DNA of 32,896 bases from Candidatus Pacearchaeota archaeon. GTDB lineage: Archaea > Nanobdellota > Nanobdellia > Pacearchaeales > GW2011-AR1. Positions within the stretch are counted from its first letter, which is position 1; each line of letters opens with the position of its first letter. The position numbers and the translations under genes are program-made. The notes beneath the pieces were generated by a model. The model searched no databases and had not been told where the DNA came from. It saw nothing but the letters and a program-made list of their open reading frames with translations. This document shows positions 1-6,430 of the stretch, piece by piece. The stretch covers positions 1 to 32,896 of the forward strand of contig WJLK01000035.1 in assembly GCA_014728565.1 (NCBI GenBank), read 5' to 3'.

Positions 1-758
1 AGATTAGTAACATCCTGTTTTACTCTCTTAAAATAATCTCTTGGATTATTTATCATAAAATTAAAATCTTCAAGTTTATCAAGAAAATTCTTTTTAATAA
101 CTGGCAATAATCTATCAACTACTGATTTTTTAGTATTAAGTAACTCAACCCAGACATAATCGCAAAAACTTAACTTCTTAAAAAGTTCTTCTAAATTAGT
201 TATTCCAAGAAAAACAGGACTTATAAAACCATAAACTATGATTCCATGTTTTTCAGCTTCTTTCAAAACTTCAATTCTCTCATCAGGAGTACTTGCATAA
301 GGTTCTATCATTCTACTAAATTCTTTATCCAGAGTATTAATACTCATTCCAAGTTCACAATTTAATTTTTTTAGCAAATCAAAATCTCTTTTAACAAGGG
401 CAGACTTGGTTAAAATTCCTATTGTAAATTTCTTCTTATAAGGACTTTTTGAAATAATATCTAATATTTTTCTTGTAAGTTCATATTTTTCTTCAAGAGG
501 ATTATAACAGTCAGTAACACTGCTCATCCAGATATATCCTGGTTTGTTATCAGCTAACTCTTTTTCAAGCAATTCAGAACAATTAATTTTAACATAACAA
601 AAATCTCCCCAATTCTCAATAATATTCATGAATTTCTTCATAAAAACAGCATAACAATACCTACATCCATGAACACAACCTATATAAGGATTAATAACAT
701 AATCTGTTATCTTACTTTTGTTCATGCATGATTTTGATTTAATAAATTTGGTTTTCAT
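1..758 (-). CDS. SplB-like radical SAM protein (partial, 3' end outside window)
   Basis: The reading frame is open from an ATG at 756-758 to the left edge, giving about 252 residues with the C-terminus missing. Residues 28-35 carry C-x3-C-x2-C (CVHGCRYC), the site that binds the 4Fe-4S cluster and SAM in radical SAM enzymes. The flanking VINPYIGC and WMSSVTDCYNPLE-like segments are typical of the spore-photoproduct-lyase-like group (COG1533), whose archaeal members mostly have no known substrate. The gene is divergent from the MEMO gene at 802, with 43 nt between the start codons, so the two probably share a promoter region. The radical SAM partner normally named with MEMO proteins (AmmeMemoRadiSam) belongs to a different, PflA-like group, so a functional link is only suggested by position. 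The substrate cannot be read from the sequence. Confidence 0.88.
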   Translation of the reverse strand, partial: MKTKFIKSKSCMNKSKITDYVINPYIGCVHGCRYCYAVFMKKFMNIIENWGDFCYVKINCSELLEKELADNKPGYIWMSSVTDCYNPLEEKYELTRKILDIISKSPYKKKFTIGILTKSALVKRDFDLLKKLNCELGMSINTLDKEFSRMIEPYASTPDERIEVLKEAEKHGIIVYGFISPVFLGITNLEELFKKLSFCDYVWVELLNTKKSVVDRLLPVIKKNFLDKLEDFNFMINNPRDYFKRVKQDVTN

Positions 759-765
759 CTTCAAT

Positions 766-801
766 AATAAAAAATAAATACTCTCTAATATTTATATTCT
801 T
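766..801. promoter_or_regulatory. shared divergent promoter region (radical SAM / MEMO)
   Basis: A 43-nt intergenic stretch separates two divergent start codons. The A/T-only block around 768-782 (AAAATAAATAC-like) lies about 25 nt from both the ATG at 802 and the ATG at 758. It could act as a TATA element in either direction, giving two leaderless transcripts. No experimental start site is known. Confidence 0.45.
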
Positions 802-1545
802 ATGTGGTATCCAGAAAACAGGCATGTTTTAAATGAAACTTTAAACAAATATCTAAAAACAGGAAAGCATAAAAAACCTCTGGCTCTTGATAAAAACTCG
901 AAGTTAAAGAAAGGACAGAACCCCTTACATGGAATAATAGTTCCTCATGCAGGCTACCAGTATTCAGGAGCAGTTGCTGGAACTGCTTTCTCTCTTATTA
1001 AAAAACCTGTTAAAAAAGCTATTGTAATAGGACCTAGCCACTATGTTCATTTATTTGATGCAATGACTACTAATCAACAAGATATTCAAACTCCCCTAGG
1101 AAAAACCAAAACTTTCAATACTGATTTTTTAACTGGAAATATTGAACAGGAACACTCTATTAGTAACCAGTATCCTTTTTTACAAAAACTACATGTAGAA
1201 CAAATAATGCCTCTGATGATTGGAAAAATAACAAACCAGCAAGCCTTAGAAATTGCAAAAAAAATATCAAAAATTAAAGCTCTCTATGTATTTTCAACTG
1301 ACTTAAGTCATTTTCTAGATTATGAAACAGCTGTTAAAAAAGATAAAGAATCAGTAAAAATAATAGAAAATCTAGACAGTGAAAAATTCAGATTCATAGA
1401 TGCCTGTGGTTACTTTCCACTATTAATTTTAAAAGAACTCTGTAAAATTAAAAAAACAAAACCCGAGCTTGTTGAGTATAAAAATTCAGGAGATGTTATT
1501 GGTGATAAAACAAGTGTGGTTGGATATGCGAGCTTCTACTTCTGA
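802..1545 (+). CDS. MEMO-family protein (AmmeMemoRadiSam system protein B)
   Basis: This 247-residue protein opens with WYP and has the IVPHAGYQYSG and GPSHY motifs of the MEMO family, which is related to class III extradiol dioxygenases. The residues corresponding to the family's metal-binding His, His and Cys are visible as H49 (PHAG), H80 (PSHY) and C202 (DACG), and H170 sits in STDLSH. Human MEMO1 binds iron or copper at these positions; the archaeal role is unknown. The length is close to that of other archaeal members. In many prokaryotes MEMO is found with an AMMECR1 domain and a PflA-like radical SAM protein, but here only a SplB-like radical SAM gene lies alongside. The A/T-rich block about 25 nt upstream supports a leaderless start at this ATG. 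Confidence 0.93.
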   Translation: MWYPENRHVLNETLNKYLKTGKHKKPLALDKNSKLKKGQNPLHGIIVPHAGYQYSGAVAGTAFSLIKKPVKKAIVIGPSHYVHLFDAMTTNQQDIQTPLGKTKTFNTDFLTGNIEQEHSISNQYPFLQKLHVEQIMPLMIGKITNQQALEIAKKISKIKALYVFSTDLSHFLDYETAVKKDKESVKIIENLDSEKFRFIDACGYFPLLILKELCKIKKTKPELVEYKNSGDVIGDKTSVVGYASFYF

Positions 1546-1566
1546 CAATCTAAAAATCACAATAAT

Positions 1567-1650
1567 AGAAGTAGGAGTGAGTCTGAGTTTTTGGTTTTGA
1601 CAAATAATAATATAAAAGAAGTAAAGGCGAGTTTGAGTTTTTATTTCTGA
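1567..1650 (+). repeat. two imperfect 34-nt direct repeats, period 50
   Basis: Units at 1567-1600 and 1617-1650 agree at 26 of 34 positions; both begin AGAAGTA and contain TGAGTTTTT. The T tracts may end the MEMO transcript. The first unit's AGAAGTAG is also complementary to CTACTTCT at the 3' end of the MEMO gene (about 1534-1541), so a hairpin over the stop codon is possible. Function unknown. Confidence 0.5.
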
Positions 1651-1684
1651 ATAAGTTTAAAAACTAATCAGCATTTATTATACA

Positions 1685-2617
1685 ATGGCTTTATTAGATA
1701 TAATAAACTACCTAGCTGTAATACTCTCAAATCTAAAGTCAGTGATTAACAGCAATATTTACACAAAACTCTCTTTTAACACTATAGCTATAATAATTCT
1801 GGCTTTTGCAACTAAATTTCTTCTAAGCGTATTCTTCAATAGAAGTTTAAAAAGAATAGAAAAGAAAAAATCAATCGAGGATAAAAGAACAAGAAAAACC
1901 AGAATAGAATTCCTAAGAAACATAACAACAACAATAATATTCTTACTAGCAATAACATTTATTCTCCTGCCAATACCAGGATTTAAAACCTTTTCATATT
2001 CTATACTGGCAGGAGCAGGTATAGCTGCTATTATAATAGGTTTTGCAGCTCAAAAAACACTTGCAAATATTTTTTCAGGAATATCTGTTGCCTTATACTC
2101 TCCGTTTAGGATTGGAGACAGGCTAAAAATAGGTGAAGAATTTGGTGATGTTGAAGAAATTAACCTTAGACACACTATTATCAGGACATGGGATAACAGA
2201 AGAATAATAATACCCAACTCCATAATATCTGAAAGAGAGATTGTTAATTATAGTTTAAAAGAAGAGAGATTACTCTGGTCAGTAAATATGGGAATCAGCT
2301 ATGATTCAGACATTGAAAAAGCTAAAAAAATCATGCTAAAACTTGCAAAAAAACATCCTAATGTAATAATGCCTGAGATAAAAGATGAGGATGGAAATAT
2401 AGAAAAAAAACAACCAGTTGTGAGGGTAACTGAATGCAAAGATTTTTCAATTAACCTAAAACTATTTTTCTGGGTTGAAAAACCAGGAAAAGCATGGGTC
2501 ACAGGATTTGATCTTATTGAACAGATAAAAAAGGAATTTGACAAACAAGGAATTGAGATTCCATTTCCTTACAGAACCATTGTTTATAAAAAAGATTTAG
2601 ATAGAAAAAAGAGATAA
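1685..2617 (+). CDS. mscS: MscS-family mechanosensitive ion channel
   Basis: This is a 310-residue membrane protein with three predicted transmembrane segments at roughly residues 31-52, 78-97 and 106-132. The third is the small-residue pore helix, with AGAGIAAIIIGFAAQKTLANI, the hallmark of MscS. It is followed by the beta domain (YSPFRIGDRLKIG, then WDNRRIIIPNS) and a cytoplasmic alpha/beta domain to the end. Family members open under membrane tension to release solutes after osmotic downshock. The protein is near the usual minimal MscS length of about 280-310. It stands alone and is convergent with the CorA gene 97 nt downstream. Confidence 0.94.
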   Translation: MALLDIINYLAVILSNLKSVINSNIYTKLSFNTIAIIILAFATKFLLSVFFNRSLKRIEKKKSIEDKRTRKTRIEFLRNITTTIIFLLAITFILLPIPGFKTFSYSILAGAGIAAIIIGFAAQKTLANIFSGISVALYSPFRIGDRLKIGEEFGDVEEINLRHTIIRTWDNRRIIIPNSIISEREIVNYSLKEERLLWSVNMGISYDSDIEKAKKIMLKLAKKHPNVIMPEIKDEDGNIEKKQPVVRVTECKDFSINLKLFFWVEKPGKAWVTGFDLIEQIKKEFDKQGIEIPFPYRTIVYKKDLDRKKR

Positions 2618-2714
2618 AAAAATGATTTAAACATATTAAAATAGCTGCTACTCCTAAGCCTAAAAATAAGATTCCTAATAAAGTTTAATAGTAAATTTTC
2701 ATATCCTCCATTAG

Positions 2715-3863
2715 TCAAATCCATTTTTTTCTCTTAAAATAAATAATCATTATCAGAGCAACAAGAATCATAATTCCCCATACAATGAAATAAGCCCACT
2801 TATAACCTAATTCAGGCATATACTCAAAATTCATTCCATAAATTCCAGCAATGAAAGTCAGTGGGATGAAAATAGTGGCTATTATTGTCAAAACCTTCAT
2901 AACCTCGTTCATTTTATTGCTTGTTATTGAAAGATACAAATCCTGAAGTCCTGAAAGCATGTCTCGGTAAGTATCTATAATATCAAGAACCTGAATTTCA
3001 TGATCATAAACATCCTTAATATAAGTCTTTGTCTCTTTTTTTATTAATTTTGAATCTGTTCTTTGTAAGCTATTAATAACCTCCCTCAATGGAAGAACAA
3101 ATTTCCTTACTAAAATTAACTCCCTTTTTAGACCATAAATAATATTAAGGGTTTTTGAATTAGAGTCGAGCATTAAATTTTCTTCAATTTTTCCAATCTG
3201 TTCTCCAAGATTTTCCAATACTAAAAAATAATTATCAACCACTAAATCAACTAATGCGTAATTTAAATAATCTTGATTCAATAATCTTACTCTTTTAGAT
3301 CTAATACGGTTTCTTATAGGCTCAAACACATCACCCTCTTTTTCCTGAAAAGATATAACAAAACCCTCTCCAAGAACAATACTCATTTGCTCTGTTTTTA
3401 TCTGATTTTTTTCTTCATCATAATATATCATTTTCATTACCTGAAATATATTATTATCAAACTCCTCTAATTTAGGCCTCTGGTTAGTATTAACAACATC
3501 CTCTAACAGCAAAGGATGAAGATTAAAATAATCCCCTATTTTCCGAATAACCTCGGTGTTATGTATCCCTATAATATTTATCCAGGTTACGCTTTTTTTA
3601 TCTCTATACTTAAAAACATCTTCAACTTTTTTTGCTTCAAACTCCTGTACATTTGATTTAGTATAGTCTATCACATGGATTTTGATTGGTTCTTGTCTCT
3701 CTTTTCCAACATATACTAAAGTTCCAGGAGATTTCCCTAACTTTTCCTTAGATGCCTTAGGCGAGATTTTTGTAAGATTTAAGGGATTTATAAAACCAAA
3801 AGGGTTTTCAGAAATCTTTTTTAAAAATCTTATATTTCTCTTTGTTTTTTTTAGGATACCCAT
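2715..3863 (-). CDS. corA: CorA-type divalent metal transporter
   Basis: This is a 382-residue protein with the CorA layout: a large soluble N-terminal alpha/beta domain, a long helical stalk (about residues 190-315) and two C-terminal transmembrane helices. The signature YGMN motif is present, with the glycine at residue 343, followed by the acidic periplasmic loop FEYMPELGY and a basic tail (FKRKKWI). CorA pentamers carry Mg2+ and in some lineages Co2+, Ni2+ or Zn2+ across the membrane. I chose the ATG at 3863 over an in-frame GTG at 3881 because the ATG reading begins MGILKKTKR and the six extra residues look untypical. The gene is convergent with the MscS gene. Confidence 0.93.
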   Translation of the reverse strand: MGILKKTKRNIRFLKKISENPFGFINPLNLTKISPKASKEKLGKSPGTLVYVGKERQEPIKIHVIDYTKSNVQEFEAKKVEDVFKYRDKKSVTWINIIGIHNTEVIRKIGDYFNLHPLLLEDVVNTNQRPKLEEFDNNIFQVMKMIYYDEEKNQIKTEQMSIVLGEGFVISFQEKEGDVFEPIRNRIRSKRVRLLNQDYLNYALVDLVVDNYFLVLENLGEQIGKIEENLMLDSNSKTLNIIYGLKRELILVRKFVLPLREVINSLQRTDSKLIKKETKTYIKDVYDHEIQVLDIIDTYRDMLSGLQDLYLSITSNKMNEVMKVLTIIATIFIPLTFIAGIYGMNFEYMPELGYKWAYFIVWGIMILVALIMIIYFKRKKWI

Positions 3864-3954
3864 AATAATGACAGTAAACACTTAATTATAAAATTATCTT
3901 TTGATCTTAGAAAAATATTATGCTAAAAGAAAACATTAACAATTCATTTTAGTT

Positions 3955-4401
3955 CTAAGCAATAGCCTTTAAACCATCACCCTGTTTTCTAGGAATAACA
4001 TGTATATGTGCATGTTCAACTACCTGGCCAGAAGATTCTCCAACATTAACAGCTACATTAAAACCATCTCCTTTCCCTTCATTAATTAAATTTAATCCAA
4101 TTTTTTTAATATCATCCAGCATCTCACTTGCTAGACTATTGGGGATATCTAAAATATCTTTATAATGCTGTTTAGGAACAATCAGTGTATGTCCTGATGC
4201 TTTAGGATTATTATCAAGAAAGGCAAGAAAATTTTTACTTTCATATATTTTGTCTGCAGGAACCTCTCCTCTTACAATCTTACAAAAAATACACTCACTA
4301 TCCTCAGAAACACCAGCTTCCTCTCTTAAACTATTTAACCCTTCCTCGTCTTTTTTTATTCTCTCCTCAATTTCCTTTATTCTTTTTTCAGCCTCATCCA
4401 T
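3955..4401 (-). CDS. HIT-family nucleotide hydrolase/transferase
   Basis: This 148-residue histidine-triad protein has an N-terminal helix rich in E and K (residues 1-30, probably coiled coil). The HIT fold follows: CIFC at 37-40, ASGHTLIVPKQHY around 68-80, and the catalytic H-x-H-x-H triad at H130, H132 and H134 (EHAHIHVIPR). HINT-type enzymes cleave nucleoside phosphoramidates and aminoacyl-AMP; the exact substrate cannot be told. The CxxC pair suggests a zinc-binding member. A TATA-like box (AGTTTAAATATA) sits 12-25 nt upstream of the ATG, in keeping with a leaderless transcript. The gene lies 44 nt downstream of the next minus-strand gene and has its own promoter, so it is probably monocistronic. 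Confidence 0.93.
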   Translation of the reverse strand: MDEAEKRIKEIEERIKKDEEGLNSLREEAGVSEDSECIFCKIVRGEVPADKIYESKNFLAFLDNNPKASGHTLIVPKQHYKDILDIPNSLASEMLDDIKKIGLNLINEGKGDGFNVAVNVGESSGQVVEHAHIHVIPRKQGDGLKAIA

Positions 4402-4445
4402 GTTAATTTAAGTTTAAATATATTTTTAAATATTTTTATTCTATT

Positions 4446-4700
4446 TTACAAAGGTTGTCCAAATTCATCCCCTGCAAGACATCCATCCTCATCTACATAA
4501 AAACCTCTTTCTGAGTCATAAGATAAATTCCTCTGTCTTGCAGCTTCTCTGTTTACAGAATCCTCAACAGGAAGGTCAGGATCAAAATCAGTATCAGATA
4601 AAACAACATACTGAAAATCAGATATCCAAACCTGAGGAGCTTGAAAATTAGAAGTAACTAATAAAGCTGGTCTTCCATTATATAATATCTCCTGTTTCAT
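4446..4700 (-). CDS. hypothetical acidic protein, 84 aa
   Basis: I do not recognise this protein. It is soluble, strongly acidic (many D and E; five R and one K) and has no signal peptide or membrane segment. A short hydrophobic pattern in the first 40 residues (LLVTSNF, WISDFQYVVLS) could be a beta sheet, followed by an acidic, probably flexible half. The frame has a clean ATG with an A/T-rich box about 25 nt upstream, and it fits the gap between the HIT gene and tRNA-Ala. Its arginine-over-lysine bias is shared with the orphan proteins at 6070, 8814, 14391 and 15508 and differs from the lysine-rich housekeeping proteins. Confidence 0.6.
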   Translation of the reverse strand: MKQEILYNGRPALLVTSNFQAPQVWISDFQYVVLSDTDFDPDLPVEDSVNREAARQRNLSYDSERGFYVDEDGCLAGDEFGQPL

Positions 4701-4754
4701 ACTTATTCATACAAATAAATATTCTTAAATATTATTATTTTATAATAATATAAA

Positions 4755-4825
4755 GGGCCTGTAGTACAGTGGTAGTACATATCGCTGGCAGCGATAAGAC
4801 CTGAGTTCAATTCTCAGCAGGTCCA
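4755..4825 (+). tRNA. tRNA-Ala (anticodon GGC)
   Basis: A complete cloverleaf can be folded: acceptor GGGCCTG/CAGGTCC, D stem GTAC/GTAC, anticodon stem TATCG/CGATA with loop CTGGCAG (anticodon GGC), T stem CTGAG/CTCAG, and discriminator A. The third acceptor pair is G-U, the alanine identity element G3:U70. The length is 71 nt, there is no intron and CCA is not encoded. Confidence 0.97.
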
Positions 4826-4851
4826 TTTTTCCTTTTTTTCTAAAAAAATGG
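4826..4851 (+). terminator. T-rich terminator, inverted repeat
   Basis: T5 and T7 tracts directly follow tRNA-Ala. CCATTTTT (4823-4830) and AAAAAATGG (4843-4851) form an inverted repeat, so in the opposite direction the T tract at 4844-4850 can also follow the convergent gene ending at 4854. Oligo-T tracts are the usual archaeal termination signal. Confidence 0.55.
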
Positions 4852-4853
4852 AG

Positions 4854-5372
4854 CTATGAAGCTTTAGTTTCAGCATGTCCATACTTTTTCCACTCAAATT
4901 TCTCATTGCTATCTTCATTTAAAATTCTATCCAGCATAACCAATTCCTCATAAATACCCTCTATTAAATCATAATTTTTAGACTCCTCTAAACTCACCCA
5001 TTTATAATCAACCAGTGAACTAGCTAGTTTTATGTCTTCATCAACAGGCTCTGCATATAAACTTACTATTATGCATGGAATTTCATCATCTCTGATATAA
5101 ACCATACTAGTAACATAACCAATATTTCTAATATCCAGATTAACTTCCTCTTTTACCTCTCTTTTCAAAAGATTCTCAAAAACATTATACCAGTGATGTT
5201 TTGTATCTCTCTCTCTTAAAACATAATCTAAAATCTCTAATTTTCCTCCGGGAACTGTCCATTTTCCAGGAAAAGCTTTCTCCCAGTCAGCTCTTCTAGC
5301 TATTAAATATTTTCCATTTTTAACAAGAATGCCTGTTACTGAAACATAGTGCGCTTTTAATCTATCATACAT
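4854..5372 (-). CDS. Nudix hydrolase
   Basis: This 172-residue protein has the Nudix fold start VSVTGILVKNGKYLIARR and the box halves PGGKLE (41-46) and REVKEEV (71-77). The catalytic REVKEE glutamates (E72, E75, E76) are all present. About 16 residues rich in charge and aromatics (around 48-64) interrupt the box between the glycine and the helix, which is unusual for the strict GX5EX7REUXEEXGU spacing. Nudix enzymes hydrolyse nucleoside diphosphates linked to another group; the substrate is unknown. The gene is divergent from the winged-helix Nudix-like gene at 5446, with 73 nt between starts, so that protein may regulate it. A TATA-like ATTATAAAG lies about 23 nt upstream of the ATG. Confidence 0.9.
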   Translation of the reverse strand: MYDRLKAHYVSVTGILVKNGKYLIARRADWEKAFPGKWTVPGGKLEILDYVLRERDTKHHWYNVFENLLKREVKEEVNLDIRNIGYVTSMVYIRDDEIPCIIVSLYAEPVDEDIKLASSLVDYKWVSLEESKNYDLIEGIYEELVMLDRILNEDSNEKFEWKKYGHAETKAS

Positions 5373-5445
5373 TTTTTACTACAATAGTCTTTATAATCCA
5401 AAAATCCATTTACTTTATTTAAATAATTCCTCAAAACTTTTGACT
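5373..5445. promoter_or_regulatory. bidirectional promoter between two Nudix-related genes
   Basis: The 73-nt gap holds a minus-strand TATA-like element at 5389-5399 (GGATTATAAAG) about 23 nt from the ATG at 5372. A plus-strand one at 5414-5425 (TTTATTTAAATA) lies about 26 nt from the ATG at 5446. The two promoters nearly touch, so one bound regulator could control both genes. Confidence 0.55.
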
Positions 5446-6063
5446 ATGGAACAATCAATTTTAAATCTATTTTTATTCCACAATAAATTAAAATTCAGTG
5501 ATATCCAGAAAAATCTGAAAACAAGGTCTAATAAACTTGCCTATCATCTTAAAAAACTTGTAGACAAACAAATTTTGATAAAACAAAAAGACTTTTACAT
5601 GACAAGCGATATTTTTGAATATCTAATACCTTATATCTCTGATAAAAAAGCTGTTCTTCCAGTAATATTAATATTTATTGGAAACTCAAAAAAAGCCTTT
5701 CTCTTTAAAAGAGATAAAAAACCCTATAGAGACTATCTCTCTCTTCCAGGAGGAAGATTACTTATTCAGGAATCAATTAAAAATGCAGCTAAAAGAATAA
5801 TGAGAGAAAAATTCAACATTCCTGTTAAGATAAATAAAATAAAATCAGTAAGTTTAGAGCAAGTAAAAAAATCCAATAAAATCCTTCATTCATTTCTGCT
5901 TATTTTCATCTCTGCAGAATCTCAAAAACCAATTCAGCTAACAGATGTTAAAAAAAACAAATCAAAAATAATTCCCAGTGATTATGAACTAATAACTAGC
6001 AAAGATTCAGAAATAAAAATAAAAACAATAGAATCAAAACTCAAAGAGTTTTTGAATAATTAA
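5446..6063 (+). CDS. winged-helix protein with C-terminal degenerate Nudix domain
   Basis: This 205-residue protein has two parts. Residues 1-62 form an ArsR-like winged helix (FSDIQKNL, NKLAYHLKKLVDKQILI, then a wing). Residues about 68-195 are a Nudix fold with PGGR at 101-104. The Nudix helix reads RIMREK (117-122) where active enzymes have REUXEE, so two of the three catalytic acidic positions are lost and hydrolysis is unlikely. The most economical reading is a transcription factor that senses a nucleotide-type ligand, like bacterial NrtR but with the DNA-binding domain at the N-terminus instead of the C-terminus. Position supports this, because an intact Nudix enzyme gene is divergent next door. 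The ATG at 5446 is preferred to an upstream TTG at 5440 because of the TATA-box spacing. Confidence 0.82.
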   Translation: MEQSILNLFLFHNKLKFSDIQKNLKTRSNKLAYHLKKLVDKQILIKQKDFYMTSDIFEYLIPYISDKKAVLPVILIFIGNSKKAFLFKRDKKPYRDYLSLPGGRLLIQESIKNAAKRIMREKFNIPVKINKIKSVSLEQVKKSNKILHSFLLIFISAESQKPIQLTDVKKNKSKIIPSDYELITSKDSEIKIKTIESKLKEFLNN

Positions 6064-6069
6064 ATTTGA

Positions 6070-6384
6070 TTACTTTAAAACCCTCTTCAACAAACTCCTT
6101 GCTTTTCTTGACCTAAAAAAGTCAATCTCCTCTCTTAAAACAGGCTTTAGAGGGTCTAAAAATTTTTCAGGAGCACCCTGATAAGTTATTTTATCTTCTC
6201 TCCAAGTCTCACCTCTTTCTCGGTAATACTCAAATTTATATCCTCCAATTATTATTCTAACTCTGTCAGAAGCTGTAAAATTCCCTTGAAAATCCATATA
6301 AGTAACAACTACATAAAAAAATCCTCCAAAATTATTTGGACATCTCCATATACATTCTTCAGAAACAATTCTCGATTCTAACAT
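6070..6384 (-). CDS. hypothetical protein, 104 aa
   Basis: I do not recognise this protein. It is soluble and has two halves. The first, about 65 residues, has alternating hydrophobic strands (FFYVVVTYMDFQG, RVRIIIGGYKFEYY) that read like a small beta-rich domain. The second is a basic helical tail (FFRSRKARSLLKRVLK). There are 12 R and 7 K, so arginine is favoured, as in several other orphans here. It is convergent with the winged-helix/Nudix gene, with only 6 nt between the stops, and starts 46 nt downstream of no other coding frame on its strand, so it is probably transcribed alone. Confidence 0.62.
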   Translation of the reverse strand: MLESRIVSEECIWRCPNNFGGFFYVVVTYMDFQGNFTASDRVRIIIGGYKFEYYRERGETWREDKITYQGAPEKFLDPLKPVLREEIDFFRSRKARSLLKRVLK

Positions 6385-6430
6385 GTTAAATACCCATCAA
6401 GAAACTTTATAAAAATTATTGCATAAAAGA

